Source of the DNA: Faecalibacterium longum CLA-AA-H243
GTDB taxonomy: Bacteria > Bacillota > Clostridia > Oscillospirales > Ruminococcaceae
NCBI RefSeq assembly: GCF_020687245.1
Contig: NZ_JAJEQG010000005.1
Coordinates: 47,519 to 111,518 of the forward strand
Length of the DNA stretch: 64,000 nt
Direction: 5' to 3'
Positions 49,497 through 58,238 of the stretch are shown here, piece after piece. Position numbers and translations under genes: made by a program. The notes beneath the pieces are model-generated. The model saw only the letters and a program-made list of their open reading frames with translations. It searched no databases and was not told where the DNA came from. Every line of letters begins with the position of its first letter. Position 1 is the stretch's first letter.

Positions 49497-50417
49497 ATGT
49501 CTAAAAACATTTCCACAACGCCGCCTGTCTCCTGTACCCTCTGCCCCCGCCGCTGCGGCGCAGACCGTGCCGCCGGGCAGACGGGCTTCTGCGGGGCGGG
49601 CGGCACCCTGAAAGCCGCCCGTGCGGCCCTGCACTTCTGGGAAGAGCCCTGCATCAGCGGCACCCGGGGCAGCGGCACCGTGTTTTTCTCGGGCTGCACC
49701 CTCAAGTGTTGTTTCTGCCAGAATTACCCCATCAGCGCCGAGGGACTGGGCAAAGAGATCACGATAGAGCATCTGGCCGAAATTTTCCTCGATCTGCAGA
49801 AGCAGGGCGCCCACAACATCAACCTCGTCACCCCCGGCCAGTGGCGGCCCTGGATCATCGCGGCGCTGGACATTGCCCGGGCTGAGGGGCTGCGTCTGCC
49901 CATCGTCTGCAACACCGGCGGCTATGAGACGGTGGAGAGCGTGGAGGCGTGGCGCGGCTATATCGACATCTGGCTGCCCGATTTGAAGTACGTCTCCTCT
50001 TCCCTCTCCGCCGAGCTTTCCTCTGCGCCGGACTACTTCGCCCAGGCCAGGCCCGCCATCGAGGCCATGATGGCGCAGGCGGGCCATCCGGTGTTCGACA
50101 GCGAGGGCATCTTACAGAAAGGAGTCATCCTGCGGCATCTGGCCCTGCCCGGCCACATCGACGACAGTTTTGCCGTCCTCGACCGGATGGCCGCATGGAA
50201 CGAGGCCGACCCCGGCTGCTTCATCCCCAGTGTCATGAGCCAGTACACCCCCTTTTACAAGGCCGCAGAGCACGGCATCGGGCGGCGCATCACCACCTAC
50301 GAGTACCGCCGGGTGGTCAATTATGCCATGGATCTGGGGCTGACCGCCGGCTATATGCAGCAGAAGAGCAGCGCCCGGGAGGAGTATACACCCAGCTTTG
50401 ATTTGACGGGCATTTAA
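49497..50417 (+). CDS. Radical SAM protein (PflA-like)
   Basis: A 306-residue radical SAM protein. An N-terminal cysteine-rich part (CTLCPRRCGADR, GFCG) precedes the iron-sulfur motif CTLKCCFC. It then shows QGAHNINLVTPGQW and NTGGYE, as in the PflA-like YgiQ/AmmeMemoRadiSam-type family. The substrate is unknown; many relatives act as activating enzymes. ATG 49497 follows GGAG; TATAAT is at 49444-49449. Confidence 0.88.
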   Translation: MSKNISTTPPVSCTLCPRRCGADRAAGQTGFCGAGGTLKAARAALHFWEEPCISGTRGSGTVFFSGCTLKCCFCQNYPISAEGLGKEITIEHLAEIFLDLQKQGAHNINLVTPGQWRPWIIAALDIARAEGLRLPIVCNTGGYETVESVEAWRGYIDIWLPDLKYVSSSLSAELSSAPDYFAQARPAIEAMMAQAGHPVFDSEGILQKGVILRHLALPGHIDDSFAVLDRMAAWNEADPGCFIPSVMSQYTPFYKAAEHGIGRRITTYEYRRVVNYAMDLGLTAGYMQQKSSAREEYTPSFDLTGI

Positions 50418-50624
50418 CCAGCCGGTAAACCTATCAGAGGCAGGTGGAGGGGAGTTTTCCAAGCAAATGTCCAGAGAAGTGGGGCCCCAGCGCGAAGCGT
50501 TGGGGCGAAACCGTGGGTTTCGGGTCCCATTTGCGGGGAAACTACCGGACGGCCTGCCGATACGCTTTCCGTCACAATCCACAAAAATCCTGCCAAATTT
50601 TCTCTCACAGTGTTTTTCTTTTCC

Positions 50625-50653
50625 TTGCAAATCCTCTCCGAAAGTACTATAAT
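50625..50653 (+). promoter_or_regulatory. Sigma-A-type promoter of the PfkB-family kinase gene
   Basis: TTGCAA (50625-50630), 17 bases, TATAAT (50648-50653). It lies in a 359-base gap (50418-50776) that also holds a GC hairpin around 50483-50508. The leader from the start site to ATG is about 115 bases. Confidence 0.85.
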
Positions 50654-50776
50654 GGATACAACGATGTGCGTCATGTGGGGTCTGGCTGCCCTGCTGAGCA
50701 CCAAACGCCCCGTCTCAAGAATGGTATATGAGAGGCGGCGGCTCAAATGCCCGAGAAGAGCAACAGGAGGACCGTT

Positions 50777-51865
50777 ATGGAACATTTCAACCCCATTCTG
50801 GGCCACGAGACGACCGGACCGAAATTCATCACCTGCGGCGAGATCATGCTGCGCCTGACCCCGCCGAACTACGAAAAACTCCGCATGGCCACCAACTTTG
50901 AGGCCAGCTACGGCGGCAGCGAGGCCAACATCGCCCTCGCACTGGCAAACCTCGGCGTGGACAGCACCTTCTTCAGCGTCGTGCCGAACAACAGCCTCGG
51001 CAAAAGCGCCGTGCGCTGGCTGCGCTCCAACGACGTCCACTGCACCCCCATGATCCTCACCGAGCCGGATGAGACGCCCTCCAATCGTCTGGGTACATAC
51101 TACCTCGAGACCGGCTACGGCATCCGCCCCTCCAAGGTCATCTATGACCGCAAGCACAGCGCCATCACCGAGTACGATTTCTCTCAGGTCGATCTGGACG
51201 AGCTGCTGGAGGGCTTCGACTGGCTGCACCTGAGCGGCATTACCCCGGCTCTGGCTCCCAACTGCCGCGGCCTCATCATCGATATGCTCAAGGAGGCCAA
51301 GAAGAAGGGCCTGACCGTCAGCTTCGACGGCAACTTCCGCTCCACCCTCTGGACCTGGGACGAGGCCCGCGACTTCTGCACCGAGTGCCTGCCCTATGTG
51401 GACGTGCTGCTGGGCATCGAGCCCTACCACCTGTGGAAGGACGAGAACGACCACTCCAAGGGCGACTGGAAGGACGGCGTGCCTCTGCAGCCCAGCTATG
51501 AGCAGCAGGACGAAATTTTCCAGCACTTCATCGAGCGCTACCCCAGCCTGAAGTGCATCGCCCGCCACGTCCGCTATGCCCACAGCGGCAGCGAGAACAG
51601 CCTGAAAGCTTTTATGTGGTATGACGGCCACACCTTCGAGAGCAAGCTGTTCACCTTCAACATCCTCGACCGCGTGGGCGGCGGCGACGCCTTCGCCAGC
51701 GGCCTCATCTACGCCATGCTCCACAACTACAAGGCCATGGACATGATAAACTTTGCGGTGGCAAGCAGCGCCATCAAGCACACCATCCACGGCGATGCCA
51801 ACATCACCGACGATGTCAGCTCCATCCGCAACCTGATGAACATGAACTACGACATCAAGCGCTAA
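50777..51865 (+). CDS. PfkB-family sugar kinase (KdgK-like)
   Basis: A 362-residue ribokinase-family enzyme. It has the N-terminal GEIMLRLTPP and YGGSEANIALALANLG, and the C-terminal anion-hole/base motif RVGGGDAFASG. The pattern is closest to 2-keto-3-deoxygluconate kinases, but the substrate is uncertain. ATG 50777 follows AGGAGG. A terminator follows. Confidence 0.9.
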   Translation: MEHFNPILGHETTGPKFITCGEIMLRLTPPNYEKLRMATNFEASYGGSEANIALALANLGVDSTFFSVVPNNSLGKSAVRWLRSNDVHCTPMILTEPDETPSNRLGTYYLETGYGIRPSKVIYDRKHSAITEYDFSQVDLDELLEGFDWLHLSGITPALAPNCRGLIIDMLKEAKKKGLTVSFDGNFRSTLWTWDEARDFCTECLPYVDVLLGIEPYHLWKDENDHSKGDWKDGVPLQPSYEQQDEIFQHFIERYPSLKCIARHVRYAHSGSENSLKAFMWYDGHTFESKLFTFNILDRVGGGDAFASGLIYAMLHNYKAMDMINFAVASSAIKHTIHGDANITDDVSSIRNLMNMNYDIKR

Positions 51866-51875
51866 AGCAAACCAA

Positions 51876-51920
51876 AACGGCTTCGGTACGTCCAGACTGT
51901 GTACCGAGGCCGTTCTTTTT
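51876..51920 (+). terminator. Terminator after the PfkB-family kinase gene
   Basis: AACGGCTTCGGTAC (51876-51889) pairs with GTACCGAGGCCGTT (51901-51914), followed by CTTTTTAT. Confidence 0.9.
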
Positions 51921-52387
51921 ATGTTATGCCGCGCCGGCACTTCCTGCCGGATGACGATAAGTATGACTCTTGAAAGATTTTTTGAGCTTTTTCCTGTCAG
52001 ATCATTGACAAACCGCTTTTTGCATGATAAAATCACACACGATTTTGAGAGACGAAGCGTGTCGAAGTCTTTTCAAAGCAATTTACCTTGGACCGCCCAT
52101 CGGGGCTAAGGCCATACGGACAGCCGGGTCCACTGCCGACCGGCGGCGCAAGCTGCCATTATTGATTGAACGTCATAGTTCAAATTTTATAAGTTGGTTC
52201 CTTTACAACCATGAAATTGCGCGGAGCGTGCGCAGACTTGTGAAACGGTCAATAAGAGTAGTAAAAGTGTAATTGCTATATAGACTCTCGTCATCCCGTC
52301 CTTTTGAATCCTGATGAATCATGCTGCGATACGGCTCTGGCGTCTTTGCCCCGGAGGCTTTGTCCGCGCATTCAAACGGTTTTTTCA
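51921..52387. other. Intergenic region before the polyamine operon
   Basis: About 470 bases with no convincing gene; short frames lack ribosome sites and family features. The sequence is AT-richer around 52150-52290 and includes a TATATAG-like box at about 52277, which may be the operon promoter. The last part runs into the terminator-like hairpin. Confidence 0.5.
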
Positions 52388-52428
52388 AAGCGCAAGCCTG
52401 CATTTCTGTGCAGGGCTTGTGCTTTTTT
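52388..52428 (+). terminator. Terminator or attenuator in the leader of the polyamine operon
   Basis: AAGCGCAAGCCTGCA (52388-52402) pairs with TGCAGGGCTTGTGCTT (52409-52424), followed by TTTTTTG. It ends about 48 bases before the speA start and no gene ends just upstream, so it may attenuate the operon. Confidence 0.75.
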
Positions 52429-52475
52429 GTTTGCCCGCATGGTTTGCAGCAGGAGTCAGGGACGGAGGAAAAAAC

Positions 52476-53945
52476 ATGAGTGAGAACCGTACACGGTTCC
52501 GGCTGGACCAGCGCCGCGCACCGATCTACGAGGCTCTGGAGCAGTTCCGACAGATGCGGGTGGTCCCCTTCGATGTGCCGGGCCACAAGCGCGGCCGGGG
52601 CAACCCGGAGTTGACGGCCTTTCTGGGCCAGCAGTGCGTGGGCGTGGACGTCAACAGCATGAAACCGCTGGACAATCTCTGCCACCCGGTATCGGTCATC
52701 CGGGAGGCCGAGGAGCTGGCCGCCGACGCCTTCGGCGCAGCACACGCTTTTCTGATGGTGGGCGGCACCACCAGCTCGGTGCAGAGCATGGTGCTGACCG
52801 TCTGCAAGCGGGGCGACGAGATCATTCTCCCCCGCAATGTTCACCGCAGTGTGCTGAACGCACTGGTGCTCTGCGGCGCAGTGCCGGTCTATGTCAATCC
52901 CGAAGTGGACAAGCGCCTCGGCATCTCGCTGGGCATGAAGCGGGAGCAGGTGGCAAAAGCCATCAAGGAGCACCCCAACGCCGTAGCCGTGCTGGTGAAC
53001 AACCCCACCTACTACGGCATCTGCTCTGATCTGCGTGCCATCGTCAAGATGGCCCACGACGCCGGGATGCTCTGCCTCGCCGACGAGGCCCATGGCACCC
53101 ACTTCTACTTCGGCGGCGGCAGTCTGCCCGTCTCCGCCATGGCGGCAGGCGCGGACATGGCGTCCGTCTCCATGCATAAGAGCGGCGGCAGCTTAACGCA
53201 GTCGAGCCTGCTGCTCATCGGCCCCAACGTCCACCCCGGCTATGTGCGCCAGATCATCAACCTGACCCAGACTACCTCCGGCAGCTACCTGCTCATGTCC
53301 AGCCTCGACATCTCCCGGCGGAACCTCGCGCTGCGGGGCCGGCAGGTGTTCCATCAGGTGGCTGACATGGCCGAGTATGCCCGCGAAGAGATCAACGCCG
53401 TGGGCGGCTACTACGCCTTCGGCAAGGAGCTGTGCAACGGCAACTCGGTCTTCGACTTCGACACCACAAAGCTCAGCGTCCACACGCTGGACATCGGCCT
53501 CGCCGGCATCGAGGTCTACGACATCCTGCGGGATGAGTATGACATCCAGATCGAGTTCGGCGACATCGGCAACATCCTTGCCTACCTCTCCATCGGCGAC
53601 CGCCCGCAGGAGATCGAGCGTCTGGTGAGCGCACTGGCCGAGATCAAGCGCCGCTACCACACCGACGGCACCGGCCTGCTGAGCCAGGAATACATCGACC
53701 CCGTCGTTGCCGCCAGCCCGCAGGAAGCGTTCTACGCCCCCAAAAAGAGCCTGCCCCTCCGGGAGACCGAGGGCATGGTGTGCAGCGAGTTCGTCATGTG
53801 CTACCCGCCGGGCATCCCCATCCTCGCCCCCGGCGAGCGCATCACCAAAGAGATACTGAACTATATCGAGTACGCCAAGGCCAAAGGCTGCAGCATGACC
53901 GGCCCGGAAGACCCGGACATCCTGCACCTGAATGTTCTGGCATAA
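52476..53945 (+). CDS. speA: Arginine decarboxylase (Orn/Lys/Arg decarboxylase class I fold)
   Basis: A 489-residue PLP enzyme of the fold type I group. It shows VPFDVPGHKRGRG at the start, FLMVGGTTSSVQSM, ADEAHGTHFYFGG, and the PLP lysine at about 235 in SMHKSGGS. Operon context (agmatinase downstream) indicates arginine as substrate, giving agmatine; lysine or ornithine cannot be excluded from sequence alone. ATG 52476 follows CGGAGGA. Confidence 0.9.
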   Translation: MSENRTRFRLDQRRAPIYEALEQFRQMRVVPFDVPGHKRGRGNPELTAFLGQQCVGVDVNSMKPLDNLCHPVSVIREAEELAADAFGAAHAFLMVGGTTSSVQSMVLTVCKRGDEIILPRNVHRSVLNALVLCGAVPVYVNPEVDKRLGISLGMKREQVAKAIKEHPNAVAVLVNNPTYYGICSDLRAIVKMAHDAGMLCLADEAHGTHFYFGGGSLPVSAMAAGADMASVSMHKSGGSLTQSSLLLIGPNVHPGYVRQIINLTQTTSGSYLLMSSLDISRRNLALRGRQVFHQVADMAEYAREEINAVGGYYAFGKELCNGNSVFDFDTTKLSVHTLDIGLAGIEVYDILRDEYDIQIEFGDIGNILAYLSIGDRPQEIERLVSALAEIKRRYHTDGTGLLSQEYIDPVVAASPQEAFYAPKKSLPLRETEGMVCSEFVMCYPPGIPILAPGERITKEILNYIEYAKAKGCSMTGPEDPDILHLNVLA

Positions 53946-53955
53946 GGAGAAGCAG

Positions 53956-54816
53956 ATGGAGTTTTGGTTTTCGGAATTTCACACCCCGGACGTCAAGCAC
54001 AGCATCCGGGTGAACAAGCAGCTCTACTCCAAGCAGAGCGACTATCAGCGCATCGACATTTTTGAGACGCCTGAATTTGGCCGGGTGCTGACGCTGGACG
54101 GCAACGTGATGCTCACCGAGCGGGACGAGTTCATCTACGACGAGATGATCGTCCACGTTCCCATGGCCGTCCACAAGGAGGCAAAAGACATCCTCGTCAT
54201 CGGTGCAGGCGACGGCGGCGTGGTGCGGGAGCTGACCCGCTACGACCGGGTCGAGCGCATCGACCTCGTGGAGATGGACCCCCAGGTCGTGGAGGCCTGC
54301 CGCGCCTATCTGCCCGGCAACGCCTGCCGGATGGACGACCGCCGGGTCCACATCTACTTCGAGAACGCTCTGAAATACATCCGCCGCTGCGAGGAGGAAT
54401 ATGACCTCATCATTGTGGACTCCTCCGACCCCTTCGGCCCCTCCGAGGGCCTGTTCACCCGGGAGTTCTACGGCAGCTGCTTCAACGCCCTGAAAGAGGA
54501 CGGCATCATGGTCAACCAGCAGGGCAGCCCCTTCTACACCGAGGACGCCAGCGCCATGCAGCGCAGCCACAAGCGCATCGCGTCCACCTTCCCCGTCAGC
54601 CGGGTCTATCAGGCACACATTCCGACCTTCGCCGCCGGCTACTGGCTCTTCGGCTTTGCCAGCAAGAAGTACCACCCCATCGACGATCTGGACGCCGACG
54701 CATGGAAGGCGCTCAATCTGCGCACCCGCTACTATACCACCCGGCTCCACGTCGGAGCTTTCTATCTGCCGGCATTCCTCGAGGAGATGCTGCGCGAAGT
54801 GGAGGAACCCAAATGA
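53956..54816 (+). CDS. speE: Spermidine synthase-family aminopropyltransferase
   Basis: A 286-residue enzyme. It has EFWFSEFHTPDVKHSI, TLDGNVMLTERDEF, the cofactor loop VIGAGDGGVVREL (GAGDGG at 83-88) and the catalytic Asp in IIVDSSDP. It transfers an aminopropyl group from decarboxylated SAM to putrescine. No AdoMet decarboxylase gene is adjacent. ATG 53956 follows AAGGAGAA. Confidence 0.93.
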   Translation: MEFWFSEFHTPDVKHSIRVNKQLYSKQSDYQRIDIFETPEFGRVLTLDGNVMLTERDEFIYDEMIVHVPMAVHKEAKDILVIGAGDGGVVRELTRYDRVERIDLVEMDPQVVEACRAYLPGNACRMDDRRVHIYFENALKYIRRCEEEYDLIIVDSSDPFGPSEGLFTREFYGSCFNALKEDGIMVNQQGSPFYTEDASAMQRSHKRIASTFPVSRVYQAHIPTFAAGYWLFGFASKKYHPIDDLDADAWKALNLRTRYYTTRLHVGAFYLPAFLEEMLREVEEPK

Positions 54817-55691
54817 TCTCACCCAATGTTGAAACCTTTATCGGCTGCGACAGCAGCTACCGCGCCGCCGACATCGTGCTTTACGGCGCACCTTTCGACT
54901 CCACCACCAGCTACCGCCCCGGCGCACGGTTCGGCCCGTCGGCCATCCGGCACGAGAGCTTTGGCCTCGAGACTTACAGCCCCTACCAGAACGCTGATTT
55001 GACCGACTTCGACATCTTCGACAGCGGCGACCTCGAGCTCTGCTTCGGCTCCAGCGAAGCCGCCCTTGCCGACATCGAGGCCCGGGCGGCAGAGATCCTG
55101 CACGACGGCAAGCTTCCGCTCCTGCTGGGCGGTGAGCATCTGGTGACGCTGGGTGCGGTGCGGGCCGTGGCGGAGAAACACCCCGGCCTCCACATCATCC
55201 ACTTCGACGCCCACGCCGACCTGCGGGACGACTACCTCGGTGCGAAGCTGAGCCACGCCTGTGTGCTGCGCCGCTGCCACGAGATCGTGGGCGACGGCCA
55301 CATCCACCAGTTCTGCATCCGCAGCGGCGAGCGGGCCGAGTTCGAGTTTGCGGCCCAGCATACCGAGATGCACAAGTTCGACTTCACCGGCCTTGCCGAG
55401 CTCACCGAACAGCTCTGCGCCACCAAAGAGCCGGTCTACCTCACCATCGACCTCGACTGCCTCGACCCCTCCTGCTTCCCCGGCACCGGTACCCCCGAGG
55501 CCGGCGGCGTGAGCTTTTTGCAGCTGCTGGACGCCATCCGCACCGTGTCCAAAGCCAACATCGTGGGCGCCGACCTCAATGAGCTGGCCCCCATGCTGGA
55601 CATCTCCGGCGTCTCTACGGCCACGGCCTGCAAGGTGCTGCGGGAGCTGCTGATCGCCCTCGACAAGGGCTGGCCCGGGTTTCAGGTCTAA
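54813..55691 (+). CDS. speB: Agmatinase
   Basis: A 292-residue ureohydrolase. The manganese-binding motifs are GGEHLVTLG, HFDAHADLRDDY and TIDLDCLDPS. It converts agmatine to putrescine and urea. It overlaps speE by four bases (ATGA). The start has GGAGG. Confidence 0.93.
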   Translation: MISPNVETFIGCDSSYRAADIVLYGAPFDSTTSYRPGARFGPSAIRHESFGLETYSPYQNADLTDFDIFDSGDLELCFGSSEAALADIEARAAEILHDGKLPLLLGGEHLVTLGAVRAVAEKHPGLHIIHFDAHADLRDDYLGAKLSHACVLRRCHEIVGDGHIHQFCIRSGERAEFEFAAQHTEMHKFDFTGLAELTEQLCATKEPVYLTIDLDCLDPSCFPGTGTPEAGGVSFLQLLDAIRTVSKANIVGADLNELAPMLDISGVSTATACKVLRELLIALDKGWPGFQV

Positions 55692-55724
55692 CAAAAAATA
55701 ATTTGATATAAAGGAGAAACCATC

Positions 55725-56984
55725 ATGAGCAAAGTTCTGATCATCGGCTGCGGCGGCGTGGCCTCCGTCGCCATCCACAAGTGCTGCCAGGTCCCCGAAG
55801 TGTTCACCGACATCTGCATCGCCAGCCGCACCAAGTCCAAGTGCGACAAGCTGGCCGCAGAGCTTGCCCCCAAGACCACCACCAACATCACCACCGCACA
55901 GGTGGATGCCGACCATGTGGACGAGGTCATCGCCCTCATCAAGAGCTATCAGCCCGACCTCGTGATGAACATCGCCCTGCCCTATCAGGACCTGACCATC
56001 ATGGACGCCTGCCTCGCCTGCGGCGTCAACTACATGGACACCGCCAACTACGAGCCGGAGAACACCGACGACCCCGCGTGGCGTGCCATCTATGAAAAGC
56101 GCTGCAAGGAGGCAGGCTTCTCCGCCTACTTCGACTACAGCTGGCAGTGGGCCTACGCCAAAAAGTTTGAGGAAGCCGGCCTCACCGCCCTGCTGGGCAG
56201 CGGCTTCGACCCGGGCGTGACCCAGGCTTACTGCGCCTACGCCAAGAAGCACGAGTTCGACACCGTCGACACCATCGACATCCTCGACTGCAACGGCGGC
56301 GACCACGGCTATGCTTTCGCCACCAACTTCAACCCCGAAATCAACCTCCGCGAAGTCTCCGCCCCCGGCAGCTACTGGGAGAACGGCCATTGGGTCGAGA
56401 TCCCGGCCATGAGCATCAAGCGGGAGTACGATTTCGACAAGGTGGGCCAGAAGGATATGTACCTGCTCCACCACGAGGAGATCGAGTCTCTGGCAAAGAA
56501 CATCCCGGAGGCAAAGCGCATCCGCTTCTTCATGACCTTCGGCCAGAGCTATCTCGACCACATGCGCTGCCTCGAGGACGTGGGGATGCTCTCCACCACC
56601 CCCATCAACTTCAACGGGCAGGAGATCGTCCCCATCCAGTTCCTGAAAGCCCTCCTGCCTGATCCCGCCAGCCTCGGCCCCCGCACCAAGGGCAAGACCA
56701 ACATCGGCTGCATCTTCACGGGCAAAAAGGACGGCAAGGAAAAGACCTATTACATTTACAATGTCTGCGACCACCAGGAGTGCTACAAGGAAGTCGGCTC
56801 TCAGGCCATCAGCTATACCACCGGCGTTCCGGCCATGTGCGGCGCACTGATGCTGCTGACCGGCAAGTGGACCACCAAGGGCGTCCACACCGTGGAAGAG
56901 TTCGACCCGGACCCGTATCTGGACGCACTGGACAAGTACGGCCTGCCCCGCTCTGAGAGCCACAGCCCGGCTCTGGTGGACTGA
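55725..56984 (+). CDS. Carboxynorspermidine dehydrogenase (saccharopine dehydrogenase family)
   Basis: A 419-residue protein. Its N-terminal Rossmann motif is VLIIGCGGVASVAIHK. Later parts include NYMDTANYEPE and GFDPGVTQAYCAYA. Together with the following decarboxylase it forms the aspartate-semialdehyde-dependent route that condenses a diamine to carboxy(nor)spermidine with NADPH. It abuts the next gene by one base. Confidence 0.9.
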   Translation: MSKVLIIGCGGVASVAIHKCCQVPEVFTDICIASRTKSKCDKLAAELAPKTTTNITTAQVDADHVDEVIALIKSYQPDLVMNIALPYQDLTIMDACLACGVNYMDTANYEPENTDDPAWRAIYEKRCKEAGFSAYFDYSWQWAYAKKFEEAGLTALLGSGFDPGVTQAYCAYAKKHEFDTVDTIDILDCNGGDHGYAFATNFNPEINLREVSAPGSYWENGHWVEIPAMSIKREYDFDKVGQKDMYLLHHEEIESLAKNIPEAKRIRFFMTFGQSYLDHMRCLEDVGMLSTTPINFNGQEIVPIQFLKALLPDPASLGPRTKGKTNIGCIFTGKKDGKEKTYYIYNVCDHQECYKEVGSQAISYTTGVPAMCGALMLLTGKWTTKGVHTVEEFDPDPYLDALDKYGLPRSESHSPALVD

Positions 56985-58198
56985 TGCGGCTGGTCGATAC
57001 ACGCCCGCCCTTCGCGGGGCTGGCAAACCTCTCGGAGGGCGCACTCGCTTCCCTGCCCACCCCCTGCTATCTGCTGGACGAAGCCCAGCTGCGCCGCAAC
57101 GGCGAAATTCTGCTGGGGGTCCAGCAGCGGACAGGCTGCAAGATTTTATTAGCGCAGAAAGCTTTCTCCAACTTCGACCTCTACCCGCTTCTCGCACCCT
57201 ACCTCGCAGGCACTGAGGCCAGCGGCCTCTACGAGAGCCGTCTGGGCAAGGAAGAGCTGCCCGAGAAGGAGAACCACGTCTTCTGCGCCGCCTACCGGGT
57301 GGACGAGTTCAACGAGCTTCTGGATTACGCCGACCACATCGTGTTCAACTCCCCGGCCCAGCTGGCAAAGTTCGGCCCTGCGGCCAAGGCAGCGGGCAAG
57401 AGCGTCGGTCTGCGCATCAACCCGGAGCGTTCCACGCAGGAAGGCCATGCCATCTATGACCCCTGCGCCCCGGGCAGCCGTCTCGGCACCACCCGCGCCC
57501 AGTGGGACGCGGCTCTGGCAAAACAGCCGGGCCTCGCCGCCCTGCTGGACGGCCTGCACTTCCATACCCTCTGTGAGCAGGACGCCGACGCGCTGGCCGT
57601 GACGCTGGACGCCGTGGAAGAGAAGTTCGGCGACCTGCTGACGGGGCTGAAATGGCTCAATTTCGGCGGCGGACACCACATCACCCGCCCGGGCTATGAC
57701 CTTGCCACGCTGGAAGCCTGCATCGCCCGGATGCAGGAGAAGTACGGCGTACAGGTCTATCTGGAGCCGGGCGAGGCGTGGGCGCTGAACGCGGGCTATC
57801 TCGTCACCACAGTGCTGGACACTCTGCAGAACGGTGACACCAGCCTCGCCATCCTCGATATGTCTGCGGCCTGCCACACCCCGGACGTCATCGAGATGCC
57901 CTACCGTCCTCCCCTGCTGGATGCGGGCGAGCCGGGCGAAAAGCCCTGCACCATCCGCCTCGGCGGGCCGACCTGCCTCGCGGGCGATGTCGTGGGAGAT
58001 TACAGCTTCGACGCCCCGCTTGCCGAGGGAGACCGGCTCATCTTCGGCGACATGGCCATCTACACCACCTGCAAGAACAACACCTTCAACGGGATGCCCC
58101 TGCCGCCCATCTGGGCACTGGCTGAGGACGGCACCTGCCGGGAGCTGGTCCGCTTCGGCTACAACGACTTTAAGATGCGGCTGGGTCACCGCGCATAA
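56984..58198 (+). CDS. nspC: Carboxynorspermidine decarboxylase
   Basis: A 404-residue PLP enzyme of the alanine racemase fold (type III). It shows PTPCYLLDEAQLRRN, the PLP lysine in LLAQKAFSN, GLHFHTLCEQ and LEPGEAW, and the C-terminal GDMAIYTTCKNNTFNG. It decarboxylates carboxynorspermidine or carboxyspermidine, ending the second polyamine route. Translation is coupled to the dehydrogenase. Confidence 0.93.
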   Translation: MRLVDTRPPFAGLANLSEGALASLPTPCYLLDEAQLRRNGEILLGVQQRTGCKILLAQKAFSNFDLYPLLAPYLAGTEASGLYESRLGKEELPEKENHVFCAAYRVDEFNELLDYADHIVFNSPAQLAKFGPAAKAAGKSVGLRINPERSTQEGHAIYDPCAPGSRLGTTRAQWDAALAKQPGLAALLDGLHFHTLCEQDADALAVTLDAVEEKFGDLLTGLKWLNFGGGHHITRPGYDLATLEACIARMQEKYGVQVYLEPGEAWALNAGYLVTTVLDTLQNGDTSLAILDMSAACHTPDVIEMPYRPPLLDAGEPGEKPCTIRLGGPTCLAGDVVGDYSFDAPLAEGDRLIFGDMAIYTTCKNNTFNGMPLPPIWALAEDGTCRELVRFGYNDFKMRLGHRA

Positions 58199-58202
58199 AA
58201 CG

Positions 58203-58238
58203 AAAGCCATCGGCTGTCTGGGCCGATGGCTTTTTTGT
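58203..58238. terminator. Bidirectional terminator between nspC and the symporter gene
   Basis: AAAGCCATCGGC and GCCGATGGCTTTT form a strong stem with a T-run on the plus strand and A-rich start that gives T on the minus strand. It serves convergent genes. Confidence 0.9.

Noticed and set aside
51921..52275. Short open frame of about 82 codons before the polyamine operon
   Set aside because: No ribosome site, irregular basic composition and no motif.
52311..52360. CTGATGA in the polyamine-operon leader as a third hammerhead
   Set aside because: No GAAA core or matching stems follow within a reasonable distance.
54819..57197. Open frame of about 792 codons on the minus strand across the polyamine operon
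   Set aside because: It is antisense to speB, the dehydrogenase and part of nspC. Its composition follows codon positions of those genes and no domain is seen.
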